Below are positions 45,745 through 57,500 of a DNA stretch of 64,000 bases, piece by piece. Origin of the DNA: Isoetes taiwanensis (lineage: Eukaryota; Streptophyta; Lycopodiopsida; Isoetales; Isoetaceae); the NCBI GenBank assembly GCA_021234155.1, contig JAJEKV010000021.1, positions 12,523,760 to 12,587,759 of the forward strand, read 5' to 3'. The notes under the pieces were generated by a model, which ran no database searches, was not told where the DNA came from, and saw only the letters and a list, made by a program, of their open reading frames with translations. A program made the position numbers and the translations under genes. Position 1 is the first letter of the stretch. The number at the start of each line of letters is the position of its first letter.

Positions 45745-46539
45745 GTCTCACACATTGCGCCTAGATAAAAAATGGGAGTTCCATTTTTGCTCCTGGTGCG
45801 ACGTGTGAGACATTGACTCTAATTGGGTTAAACTTGTCCAATTTGGGTGATATGAGGGTCTAATCATGCTAGATTCATCGAGTAGGCAGAATTGACCCCT
45901 TACTTGGTCGATTTGGAGGTGTTTTGGTCTAGTTTAGGACTAGTTTAGGTATGAAGGTCTCACACGTTGCACCCAGATCGAAAATAAGAGTTTCATTTTT
46001 GCTCCTGGCACAACGTGTGAGACATCCTCTCAAATTGGTCTAAAATGTCTGTTTTGACTAAAACAAAAGCTGGAACTTACTAACTCAACTTAATTAAGTA
46101 AGATTACACACGTTACTTAGTCTAAAACTCTTTATATTAACAAAAATTTTCCATCATTTACAAAATTTTACTGTGGATCTCCCTTGATGTAGCTGGCAAG
46201 CTGCATGTCCTTCTTCATTAGTGTCACCCTCTTCGCATGAACTGTGCAGGCTGTCGAATCTTCAAAATGCTGCACTAGTTTTTGCTCTGTCGCTTCTTGA
46301 ACCTTGGTCTCCTGGTCTCGTTCTGCCCTCTCCTCTTCTTGTATCTCTCGCTCTATCTGCTCGTACACTTCTTGGGTCTAATATACAAATCTAACTAATT
46401 CTTACCTTAAAACTCGATCTAGCATGTTACCTTATTAAAATTCATCAAGTATTAAGGTGTTTATGGCTTAATGTCTCACATGTTACGCCCAGATCAAAAA
46501 TGGGAGTTTCATTTTTGCTCTTGGCGCGACGTGTGAGAC
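45745..46539. repeat. Three 67-bp inverted-repeat units (element 2 leader)
   Basis: Units at 45,745-45,811, 45,957-46,023 and 46,473-46,539 are all exactly 67 bp. Each has outer arms of the form GTCTCACACGTTGCGCC / GGCGCGACGTGTGAGAC around an A/T-rich centre. The first two are 212 bp apart; the third lies on the other side of the H3-like remnant. Confidence 0.9.
46168..46368 (-). pseudogene. Histone H3-like alpha2-alpha3 remnant (element 2)
   Basis: The 66-aa frame starts with a highly charged segment (YEQIEREIQEEERAERDQE). It then matches H3 from the second half of alpha2 to the end: QEATEQKLVQHFEDS, then TVHAKRVTLMKKDMQLA (loop 2 and alpha3), ending KGDPQ and stop. The H3 tail, alphaN and alpha1 are not found upstream toward the PBS, where only an inverted-repeat unit and AT-rich sequence lie. 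Position (about 350 bp inside the PBS) and orientation match the complete H3-like gene of element 1. Sequence divergence between the two shows that the gene was present before the two families separated, unless it was gained twice. Confidence 0.8.
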
Positions 46540-46689
46540 CTTCTTGCTTTTGAAGGTTTTGGCTCACTATTTTTAATCTTTTTATGTTCTAATTCACTTA
46601 CTGTTACTAGCTTAGCATCCATTTTTCGAGGTTTGAGGATCCTATCAAGTTAGTACTACTGGGAGCATGGTCAGTGCTTTGCTCTTGGT

Positions 46690-46714
46690 CTCCAAGAACA
46701 TTGCTCTGATGCCA
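46690..46714 (-). other. Primer-binding site, element 2
   Basis: The minus strand reads TGGCATCAGAGCAATG one base inside the LTR: the initiator tRNA-Met complement with one mismatch (TGGC instead of TGGT). Confidence 0.85.
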
Positions 46715-46715
46715 T

Positions 46716-48232
46716 TGTGACGTCCCCTACTCATATACGGTGCCCGCACCATATACAAACAGGAGTTCATCCCCCATACCAGCTCCATACTGATACAGGG
46801 CCCTCCACGTATCACTGCAACCTGGATGAGTTCCAGTGGGAAGAATGAAGGGGTCATTTACCCTGTCTTCCTCAGGGCCTACCTAGCTGCGGAAGCATAA
46901 ACATACATGTCAGTATACAACATCAACATCACATAACCATCTCGAAGGATGGCTCATCACATATCTGCATAGACAAAGATCAGTACATCACATCGGGGAT
47001 CCTACCCAAGGCTCAGACTCAAAGGAATGACTGACGGCTTGGGTCTCCAGAGTTCATTGCAGACAGAATTCATGGCAATGGATTTGGCTGGCATGAGAAC
47101 ATGACTTAGGGTGGTCCACTCCATCCGCCCCTCCTGTGCACACTTTGCAGAGTAGGTTGAAGAGTGTTGGGACCTGACTGTAGCCCGCCGGATGCATAGC
47201 CAGAGGGGCTATTCCTGGGTTACATCTCCCCAGTTCCGATGGGGCAGGTAGGGATCACTCCCTCCAGAGATCTACATGCTGACTCAAGGTGACTAGAGGG
47301 CCACTGCCCTTATTCGACTTGAACCCAATGGAGAGTGACGCATCACCCCACGGGGGTCGAGCCCATGCCTTACCCACACGCAGTGGCAAGCTATTAGACC
47401 TAGTCCACAGTGATCCCCGGTAGACTTTACACACCAGGGGGATCGTTCAAGAGTCAGAACACGAACCTCCTTATAAGCCAGTCTGGCCCCTTCACCCACA
47501 ACCAGGTGGGGTTCTTGTACACAGGCCGAATACTAGTAATGCACTAAAGGGACTAGCTAGGAGCATCAACTACTAGGCTGTAGGTCTCTACCCCCCTTCC
47601 CAATACAATGAGTCCACAGAGATCGTCCATACATCAGTATCATCACAGAACTAAAGAATAATATCTAATCTATATCATAGAAGTTATGTTCTTTAGTTAG
47701 GGCTCGCTATCTAGGGTTCTATGTGGCTGCTATGGGCAATTCAATAGGCTAAACCTGCTAACTCTGTGCCCCAAAGGCGGATTAGGCTATTGAATTGACG
47801 AAATACCTGGTCCTTGGTTCGCTCCTCTTGCTCCGAATGCGTCCATGTCGCTGTCTTGCTTCGAGGTGCGGTCGGAAAGGAAATTTGACGAGCTAGGGCG
47901 CTCAGGCAGATCTTGGGAGTTGGGATTGACTCTTGAGGCGCGCGAAACAGAGCTCAGAAGGTTCGTGGGCGAAAAAAGGGAAAGTTAGGGTTTGGTGGCC
48001 TTATGTAGGCTATCAGTTAGGGTTAGGGTTTCCATGACCCTTGGTATGCCCACTTAATAGTTAGAGGTCTAAAGTGCGCACATTGATAAATGTGTGCACA
48101 CTTGCAAGTTGCCCCCTAGGGCGCTACTTGCTTGGCTATACGTCGGCGTACACGTCAATCGGGATGGCGTGTACACATGACGAGGTAGTACAGTATACAT
48201 CTTAGGACCGTATACTGTGCTGGAACGTCACA
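46716..48232 (-). repeat. 5' LTR of element 2
   Basis: 1,517 bp, TGTGACG...CGTCACA. It shares with the LTRs of elements 1 and 3 the block around GGTCTCTACCCCCCTTCC and both termini, but differs strongly in between. Palindromes lie near both ends: TATACGGTGC/GCACCATATA (46,734-46,755) and CAGTATAC/GTATACTG (48,191-48,217). Confidence 0.93.
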
Positions 48233-48234
48233 TC

Positions 48235-49260
48235 GGGCCTGCAAAGGATAAACCCCGAAACCCAGTTGAAATATTCGACCCATACCAGGATGTGAACAAA
48301 GGCATGCTTTTTCTCATTAGACCAGCGGACTCATGTCCTACGTGGATGGCCTTTGCTGAAGAGGACCCTGTGCAAGACCCCACTCTTCCTTATTAGTGTT
48401 TGTATCTTGGTAGGGGCCTGTAGCAAGGAAAGGCGCGTCTTATGCTCAACAGTATGGAGATTGCTGGAATAAAAGGTAGAGGCAGAATCCAAACGATAGG
48501 CCTTGCTATCAACATCTCAAAACCATAGACTATGGTTGATCAGTTAAGGACAGGCTGCAAATGGTTGTGATACCCACAACTGTAGCGGTGCAGCTATAGG
48601 AATTATTGACCAAAGGGGCAGCAGATGAGAGGGAAGATACTTAAGCATCAAAAACAATAGAGATTACACTTTCCAGGTACAATAAATTAGTTACTTTTTA
48701 TTATGCTCTGCATTCTTCATATAAACACAAAAGCACTTATACATTACTACATTATATATCGATGAATAGATGTTGGATACACCTAAACTACACAAGCATC
48801 ACAGGAGTTACTCGTCCTGACCACGCAAGGTCAACGAGTTAATCTCGTAGGCGTCGCGCTCTGGAAGCGATGTTAGCAGAGGCATTTAGAGTTGGTAATA
48901 ATTTTGTTGTCGTTGCTCCCAAAGGCAATGATGAGGATGCTGAATTTTGGATTTTGATATGCACAAAACCAAAATGGATAGTGAAAAAAAGACTTTCAAC
49001 TCAATGGAACATGCTAGCTTGTCGGTATAGTGTCATAGAAGATATGTATTACAAGAAGGGCGCGAGATCAACCGTCAGCTATGATTTTTGCAGTAAAAAC
49101 GCTAAGAACATACTACTCACAACATAGATCTGTGCAATTAGACTTCAAATGCCACCAACTAAACGTCAGAACAGGACTGTATATAGGTTGGATTCTTTAG
49201 ATGGGGAGAAATTTTATAGAAATTAACCGAAGTTCTTTCTGATGACGATGAAATGTAAAA
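48235..49260 (+). pseudogene. Unknown transposon-like C-terminal coding remnant
   Basis: Immediately after the LTR, the + strand has an open stretch to a stop at about 48,394: NPVEIFDPYQDVNKGMLFLI, then DSCPTWMAFAEEDP. From 48,870 a second open frame (85 aa) contains NFVVVAPKGNDEDAEFWILI and VSYDFCSKNAKN. In the next register follow MPPTKRQNRTVYRLDSLDG and, after another shift, a short acidic tail ending about 49,257. The repeated pattern of a hydrophobic strand and a W residue suggests small beta-barrel modules of a chromatin- or integrase-associated kind. I cannot name a family. It is decayed and was apparently the target into which element 2 inserted. Confidence 0.4.
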
Positions 49261-49602
49261 CCTATAATTCTGTAATTTTCAGAACTCATCTCAAGTTCTA
49301 TGCTTCAGCTGTGAAAATGAGTTTGTATTGAGTTAATGTTCAACAAGTGAATGTCAACGTGCTTTGTTCTTTACTTTGTGTAATCTTGCTTTTTTTTGAA
49401 GTTTTAAATCTTTTTTAACACGATGCCTTATTTTGTGACAATACATATACTATATTACAAAACCTTAGACACGTCTATATTTCATATATCTTATGAACCA
49501 TAGATGCCCCTAATCATAAATGACCACATTCAAAAGAAGAGGTGCGCCCAAAGGCCCTAATATACACCTTGGTCGTAGGATCATCGTATCCAACAATCGA
49601 GA

Positions 49603-50582
49603 TACTCCAGGGGTGCACCTCATCCAGCCACAAATCTCTGAAATTTAGGTGTTACTTTGATGTATATTTCCATGACGATGTGGAATGGCAGTTGGTCTGC
49701 CATTTCCACGTCTCATGATGCCCAACAGTTTCTAACAAAGCTGGTCGTCCCTAATGAGGCTTTCAATTTGTTGCCATAAAGCCATTCCGCATAACCAAAT
49801 TTATATATAGTACACTCACCTACTTTTAATTCACCTTTATCATACATACAACACATATTGCAAATTCATCATCAATCATTCTCATCATCACTAGCTATGA
49901 ACTAAACCATGTGCAAGCTTAAAATATCAGAATTTATAATCTTCATTACTAAATTGATGTTAGTTATACTTGAATCCGATATGTCAGCTAGAAAGTCCAC
50001 TACATGTTACGTATACTTGAACTCATGATCTTGAGGTGGTAACCTAGACAGTGAATTCACATTAGTCCTATTCCTTATTACAATCTTGATGTTAATCATA
50101 CTTGATAGTCCAGGGCACACCTCATGTAGCCAGAAATGACCTTAAATTAGGTGTTAATTTGATGTCAGCTTCAATGACGATGTGGAATGGCAATTGGTCC
50201 GCCATTTTCACATCTCAAGTTGTCCAACAGTTTCCAACAAAGTCCTCCAGTTTTTTACCACACAAAACCATTCCGCATAATAAAATTTATATGTAGCACA
50301 ATAACCTACTTCTTATTCATCTTTATATCACATGTAGCCATTGCATCCTCTCAGTGATGCTTCATCATCATTAGCTATGAACTAAATAGATGTTGTGCAA
50401 CCTAGCAATAATAGTATTTTCACGTTCAATAGTGGATTGATGTTAGTTACTTGTTTTGTCGACTAGTGTACATAGAGTCCATTACATGATAGGCATACTT
50501 GAAGGCATGATTTTGAGATGGTGACCTCAATAGAGAATTTTCCTAGTCCTTATTACAATGTTGATATTAGTCATACTTGAAC
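49603..50582. repeat. Two diverged ~490-bp tandem repeat units
   Basis: Unit 1 (about 49,603-50,101) and unit 2 (about 50,105-50,582) share, in the same order, the blocks GACGATGTGGAATGGCA, CCAACAGTTTC, CCATTCCGCATAA, TAGCTATGAACTAAA and ATCATACTTGA. Each contains the small inverted repeat GTGGAATGGCAG/CTGCCATTTCCAC or a relative. Confidence 0.85.
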
Positions 50583-50599
50583 ATAATTAGTGTTCTCAT

Positions 50600-52730
50600 T
50601 ATTGGGTTAATATTTCATTCGTGACCTTAAGGTGATGAATTAAGATCGCACTACATGTTAAAGTCAAATTTGAACTTGTGACCGGATTGTGAATCTAAGG
50701 TTCCACATTAGTGTGAATTTACTTATTTTAGTAGGTTTTCCAAGATTCCACACTAGACCATGCAACATATGCTCAAAATATTTTGTGGTTTTTTGAAACA
50801 TATATCCAAATTTAGAGGTTCCTTTTGCATTTCTTTGGTATGTTTTTCTACATAATGATGCAAAAGTTTGATGGTAAAACATCATTGGTTCTTTTTATCA
50901 ACAAGTCTATAAGTAGCCCAATATAAAAATAAAATGATGTCCATATAACCACCCACCCACCCTTCCATCCATCCTCAGATTAATATACAATTTGCGAGTT
51001 TCAAATAAGAAGACAAGTTGGCAATCTTGGCCATACGAAAGAGCATCTTGATTATCACGTGAAAGCATTGTTGATCACAATGCGATGTAAAAGCATTAAA
51101 GTATTAAAAACATAATCCAGCATTGCCCATGGTATTGGTTCAATGGCACATGGCAAACCGACCATTGTTGAAGCCTTTTGAAACCCCTTGAAACCAACTT
51201 GAAAATGAGATGAGCACATGTTGGTCTGTCACAAGTTGGGGTGTCATTATTTGGTGTGACATGGATACTCCTTTTGTTACATCTTAGTCTAATCAAATAA
51301 GACATTGTATAAGATTCCTGATAGTGGTTGCATAAAATATAGAATCTCACCTACTCTTGGCGACCAAGTAATGACATTATGTACTTCCTCGTCTACAACC
51401 AAGGGGGCAAATCTAGTCAAAGAATTTTATGGGAGTTTGGAAAGGAAAAGGTCTAGTTTGTCTCAAAAAACCCCAGGACTTTAGCCAAATCTTTGAAGAT
51501 CCACAATTTAGATCTACTTGCACATGGATGAAATGTCAATATATCCTTACACCAAAGGATTGGGTTGTTCAGTATACAATTTATCTAAAAATTGTCAATA
51601 TTAGGTGCCAAGTAGTAATCTTGACGAGAATTGTTATTTCTCAGTACCAGTCCCTCTCATTTAGCATCATCACGCTGAATCGCATATGCGGATTGGATGG
51701 TGGGTCTCTTACGGCTGCTACTTCAAGCAATTGCGAAAGAAACATCAACCAACAACACATATGTCGCAACCACCATATGACCCTTGCAACTACCATATTC
51801 TGCCATGTAAAGTTAGCCGCCTTATACTATGGAATAATTAAGGGAAATTTCAAAATATACCACACAAATTTGCAAATATTCCAGAAATACCCTCTAAATG
51901 AGAGAGATTTTTCAATATATGATAACGTAATTTTTGTGGCTTATCAAATTCAAAATTCGTTTTCACAAAATATCATAGATTAAGATAAGGTCTTACCAAC
52001 AAAATCCGATTATCTAGACCAGAGTTAAAATTCATCAATTATGATTATGCATGTTGTTTCTTAATAAAAGTTTTTTAAAATACTGTAATACTGTAATTTA
52101 AAGAAATCAATTATGCTTTATATGATTCTAAAGCTACTGGATAGGTCTCATTTTCATCTATAAGTTTCATGAAGGGTATTATTTCATTTGATGGATCACA
52201 AAAAGATTATTGCTCTTGGATCCAACTACTCTGTTTTTTAGGTTCTCTTAATACTTGGACTTTTTTTAGATCTCAAAAAGATTATTGCTCCATTGTTTTT
52301 TTGGAATACCTGCAAAATTGATATTTTTTACATCACAAAAAGGTCATTGCTATTTGAGCCAAATGCTTTGTTTTTTAGGGTTTTTTGAAATATCTACAAA
52401 CTTGAGGAATATATTTGTATTTCTTTTAAAAGTGAATAGACCAGGCCTCTAATTTAGAATTTCACTTAACTAGAATATTACCGATCTAATCGGATTCTAA
52501 AAATATGAACCAAAAATGGCCACGCCTGTTGCAACTTATGCATTTTACAAGGAATAGATATATTAGATTATTACATATTTTTCCTTCAACATTTTTGAGC
52601 AACTTATAAACTTTCCCTTCTAAAAACGCCTCTATACTCTACAATATCGTCTAAGGAAAAAGGGGGAAGGGGAAGTATTTTCTATTTATTTATATTATAT
52701 ATAAATGTAATGAAGCATACAAATTTAAAA
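50600..52730. other. Intergenic, nothing recognised
   Basis: AT-rich. The 184-aa open frame at 51,429-51,983 (+) has no domain and amino-acid content like translated AT-rich DNA. Confidence 0.5.
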
Positions 52731-53056
52731 GGTAAGGTTATCTGTTCGCCGAGGTCGATAACCAAAAAATGCATGACCGAGGTCGGTATTTTCGAGGCCA
52801 AATATTTGGCACGTAAGGCCGAGGCCCGCTAGGGCCGAAGGCCGGGCCTCGGCCTTACGTGCCAAATATCTAGCCGAGGACGTACAACCGAGGTCATGCA
52901 TTTTTGGTTATCGGCCGAGGCGAAGACCGGTAACCACCTTATCGGGCTGATAACTAATTATCTCCTAGTACTGATAACTAGTTATCACTCCTAGGAGCTA
53001 GGAGTGATAACTTAGTTATCGGACTCTTCCTTTACACTAGAGAGTCCGATAAGGGG
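52731..53056. repeat. Foldback/MITE-like element with two nested hairpins
   Basis: A first long hairpin at about 52,731-52,941 has arms close to 100 bp, including the perfect core GGCACGTAAGGCCGAGGCCCG (52,808-52,828) and its complement (52,843-52,863), with a 14-nt centre. A second, from CCTTATCGG (52,937) to CCGATAAGG (53,046-53,055), contains further GATAACTAGTTATC palindromes. Related AT-rich segments flank the whole (52,690-52,730 and 53,058-53,105). Confidence 0.8.
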
Positions 53057-53126
53057 TGTATTTTATTCATATTATAAATGTATGTAGTAAAGCATAAAAA
53101 AATTTTCACCTATTTCACGCTAACAA

Positions 53127-53285
53127 AGTATTTTGTCAAGAAGGGGGTTACAACATCTTTGCTACAAATCGGAATTTAAGAATTGAACATTTTTGAATTT
53201 TTCTATTTTGTCAGGAAGGGGGTTAGCACATCTTTGCTACAAATCGGATTTTAAGTAGGGGGGAACCTCCGCCACCTGGCAGTTT
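53127..53285. repeat. 77-bp tandem duplication
   Basis: Two copies of a unit beginning TTTTGTCAAGAAGGGGG (about 53,131) and TTTTGTCAGGAAGGGGG (about 53,208). The second copy is broken at 53,255 by a ~700-bp insertion and resumes at 53,955. Confidence 0.8.
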
Positions 53286-53954
53286 TCGGGTGGAAATCCG
53301 CAGGTGGCGCCATCAATCGCCAGGTGGCAGAGGTTCCCCTATGTGGCCTACGCCACCTGCAAATTCCCCCTGCCACGTCGGCAGGGGTATAAAGTAGATT
53401 TTTTTTATTGTTATTATTCCTTTTTTTTGTGCCGACGTGTATTCCGGCAATCGAGCTCCAGAGGTGTTTCATCGGCGCTAGGGTGTCGGAGTCGGCGGTA
53501 GGGCGTCAGAGTGGCGTCAATCGAGGCACGGGGATCTCAGCTTCAATTTGAAGTAGTTTTTTCTTTAGTATTCTGTGTTTTTTTGTGTTTTCTTGATTAC
53601 TTATATGATTTTGTGATGTTTTTGTAGGTTTTCGTGTAGATCTGCTCCTGTGTAGTTCTGTTTGGCAGTAAATCTTCGGATTTAGTGTAGTGGAACTTTG
53701 AAATGTGAAACTTTTTCAACTTGAAATGTGAAGTTGTTGATCTTCAATATGAAGGATTTTAACTCTCGAATTTAAGCTGTATTAAAAAATTAAGTTGTAT
53801 TATAATGTTATTGTATATTGTGGTGGCGGCGCCACTAGAGCGTCGCCTGAAATTTAACACTGAATAAACACTCAAAAACACTTAAAAATAAAAAAAAAAA
53901 CATGAAAAAAACTTAGGAGATAATCTTAAGGAATTTGCAGGTGGTGTAGGTTAC
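53256..53954. mobile_element. Small non-autonomous element with ~19-bp inverted ends
   Basis: The left end (GGGGAACCTCCGCCACCTGG) and the reverse complement of the right end (GTAACCTACACCACCTGC) match well. Subterminal inverted repeats occur at 53,260-53,280/53,319-53,339 and 53,348-53,367/53,930-53,949. The neighbouring 77-bp repeat unit preserves the uninterrupted sequence, so the insertion can be delimited. No coding capacity is seen. Confidence 0.6.
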
Positions 53955-54599
53955 GAATTGAACATTTTTGAATTTTTCCCAAAAAAGGATGGAACTATTT
54001 AGTATTTTCGATGGTGCATCTCGGCGTCAAAGCTTCCATAGAAACTTTTCGTGTCATTGTCGAACACTCAAAAATGGGATGTAAAGCTTTAGTTTATATT
54101 TAGAGGGTGTTTTGTTTCCTTTTTTCCCTTATAGAATATAAGGAACAAATTGTTTAAAACATGAAAAGGCGAGCGCCAACCCACATGGCAATGTTAGGGC
54201 CATAAAATTCCATCATCATCATCAACTTAGGGAAAAAGTTCTTTATAGAAAACAAGTAATATTTTAGATATAAAGGCAATCTTCAAAGTACAACATTAAC
54301 GAGAAAATTTTGAGGCAGCCGTTAGAAAGTGGAATCCTTAAAACAATTGGACTAATAACATATTGAGAGAGACAAAAAAGGTGGAGAAAGTGTGATTGTA
54401 TGTAATAAAAAAAGAGTACAAAAGTGATGGGCTCAGTTAAAAAGTGTCCAGATGAAGTGCACCAACTAAGATTTGCCGAGTAGGTGGTCAAAACGTGAAC
54501 CAGTATTAACAAGGATATGCCGCCCAGTGGATGTAATATGGTACAAATGATGCTAGTTTGGATATTCTAAGAAGAACCGAGTAAAAAAAGAACTGCCGG

Positions 54600-57500
54600 T
54601 TACTCACATGTGGGCCAAACGTTTTCTGGCCAGCCATATTGTTGAAGCATTGCTAGTACAACCCCATTGCTCCAGCCAAACCCAGCCTGTAAGAGTTGAG
54701 AAAGGTTATAGTATAGTTTTTGAGAAAACCTTTGTCCCTGCACAGCAATAAGTTTTTGACTTTTTGGTACCAAACCTACCTGTGGAGTATATTCTCCACC
54801 CCTGCCCACCTGGCCGCATACTGTAGCGTCATACTTTTCTTGCATCTCCCCTGTAGCGTTAAATGTCACATAGCTTGTTCTTATCCATCTCCTTGTTATT
54901 CTCTCTGCAATAACTTTTCCTTCTTTTAAGTTCGTGGCTGCAAATCCTTCAACAATCATGTGTTGCAATGGAGCCCACGCATTTGGATAATCCCTGCAGA
55001 ATTGTCCTTTCTTATGTATTAGATTTAGAACTAATCCCAAAGCCGTCAAGTCAGTCAGTTCAGTTTCCTAAAATTCTATTTGAATTAAAACTCACTCCAA
55101 GGGAAAGTCCTCCCTTTAAATCAGAATCTATACCAAACAAACATTTAACAAGCCAAGCAGGGGGTGTGAAAGAAAGAAAGAAAGAAAGATTTATTAACGT
55201 CTACGTAAGACCCGAAGGGTCTATGAGACCATACACGTACAGACCCCAAGAGAGAGAGAAAGCTAACCATTGTTGTCCTGTATATTTCAGAGAAGTGACC
55301 ACTCCTGCAGGCAATAGGAGCCCAGAACTGTTAAATGCCTTGACGACGGAGATAAGTCTAGAATCACCTGCATCAAATATCCGAGAAGCAAGCAATGAAC
55401 AAATAGATCCAACCATATACTCTCCAAAAGTAAATAATGAGATGTATGCATATCAAGCAGCATTTAGATCAACCTGGAAAAAGTACTCCGCACCAAACTG
55501 GAACAAAATTAGAAGCAAAGATATTCTTGTTCTGGTGGCCATCTTCAAAGTTGCATATCACCTGAAGATCAGAAAGTATAGAATAAGCAAAACGTTGGAA
55601 GCCCCTAAACACTTTCAATAACGCCCCGTATAGATCACCTTTTCGCAATCAGACGTTCTCAGGTTGTGACAATTAGCAGGAAGCCAATAATCAAACCATT
55701 GCCCCTTCTCATCGCTCCAGAAGATAGAATTAATTGCGACCCTCCTATCTTCGGCTCTTAGATTAAAGTGCTGAGAATCTGCATTTCTTCCCAGTAATTT
55801 CGCGAAAAATGCCAGATTCCTCTCCATCTAGGCAAAGCAAGGGATGAACCAATTAGCAGCTCAAAATCTACAAAATATATTGAATTAAGAAAAAAAAGTG
55901 TTACGCACCTGCATTAGAAATGCATTCAAGTCGACAGGAATGATACGTGAGGTCCTCAAGGTACGAAGATGCTGCTCATCACTGCAAAACGGCTTTCTGT
56001 TAGATTGACCAATAAAATCAGAATCGGATCCACAAATTTGTCCCAATTTACCCCATCCATCTGGAGCTAAAATCCCAGCCAGATTCTGCAGCTGTGGCAA
56101 TATCATGGTAAAGCCTCTGTTGGCTCTTTGAATTGGAGAAGTATTTTGCTATTTCCTCATCCTGTGTAGCTTAGTTAGTTGTTGAAGGCATTCAGAATAA
56201 AAGGTAATAAATAAACACACATTCTTACAGTGGTGAAAGATTCTGGACGAGGTTCATCCCACTTTGCAGAGTATCGGGTAAGCCTATGCTCAATACCTTT
56301 GTTATCCTGTATCCAGACTTCATGAAGATCTGTGCAATTGCAGGGGCGAGCTTAAAATTTGCAAATATCCCAAACTATTAGATAACAGAGGAATTCCAGT
56401 TATACCTGAGCACCAGAAATTGTACTCCCGCAGAAGCACAGGAAATGCCCTTTCCACTAACTTCTGATCGCCAGAGGCTTCATATAAGGCTCGAATCATT
56501 TGGCTGAGCAGGGGAGGTTGGCTACACAAACATAACAAAAAGATAAACTTACAAAAAGATCAACTTACCATGACATGGAAAAAATTGTAATACCACAGAT
56601 CATACCACATGTCTTTTATGTCAGATATAAAATATTGCAGAGAAAGGACACAAAAAGAGAAGATCCAAAACGTTTAAGTAACAGATCATTACCTGCGATT
56701 CGTGTAGTATGTTCTTGCTCCATTAGGAACAAATCCGTACGTTTCAACTAACAAAAGAAGATTCTCAGCAATTCCTCTGGCAGTGTCCAGCATTCGGCTC
56801 ACAATCAAGCCCCTTTTGTCACAAACAGTTGCATATTAGAAGAAAAAGAACCATAATTTAACCAGAACGGATTAGAAACAAATAAATCACCTGATTATCC
56901 AGTAGCTATCCCAGTAATAGACCTCGTTAAACCGAGCTCCAGGAACGACAACTACATGAGGCAAAGGAAGTAACGTGTGCTGTTCAGGATGGTTAAGGAC
57001 GTCATCCGATACCTTGCGCGCAAGTTTGAGCCATAAGGAATGGACGTTTAGGGCCCATTCCCTGATTTTCCTATTCTTAACCAACGGCAAAAATCCTTCC
57101 GGTTCTGGAACATAATCCCCCAAAGTTGCTGGCAATAGATCACTTCCTGGCTGTGCAAAATACTCCTTCAAGAATTGCCTGAGTTCTCCTGCACAAATCA
57201 ATTCCCAAAGATCAATACTCAGAAGCAAAACCTTGATATATTATCCAACACTTATATTAGTACAGAATGCATTTGCAAAAGGAAGATCGGACAGAAGAAT
57301 TTTTGCAATGCAATGAAAGAAAGAAAAAAAGAGAGGGAAAAACGAGTTCACAAACCAGCAGGTATGAACTTCTGATTTTTCTCTGCCAATGCTTGGAAAG
57401 CGTCCCGGGTTGAGTTTAAAGATTTTGTGAGTGACAGATCTACATAGAATTTGGGATCAAAATCCATATCTGTGAAACTGTTTAGAGCCGCAGCTTGCAC

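Larger units (their letters stand above)
28402..48232 (-). mobile_element. LTR retrotransposon, element 2, with nested insertions
   Basis: A truncated 3' LTR (28,402-29,448) followed by a PPT, and a full 5' LTR (46,716-48,232) preceded by a tRNA-Met PBS, are nearly identical over their shared length and have the same minus orientation. They are plausibly one element of about 20 kb that contains a later MULE. The interior shows an H3-like remnant next to the PBS but no recognisable pol, so it is either a non-autonomous derivative or heavily deleted. The missing end of the 3' LTR removes the target duplication that could prove the pairing. Confidence 0.65.

Noticed and set aside
45745-46539. 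CRISPR-like array
   Set aside because: Only three units with unequal, long spacing, each an inverted repeat, in eukaryotic transposon DNA.
51429-51983. 184-aa open frame as a gene
   Set aside because: No domain, no splice or promoter context, and amino-acid content typical of translated AT-rich sequence.
54968-55621. 217-aa plus-strand open frame
   Set aside because: Antisense to trehalase exons 9-11 and introns, with no recognisable domain.
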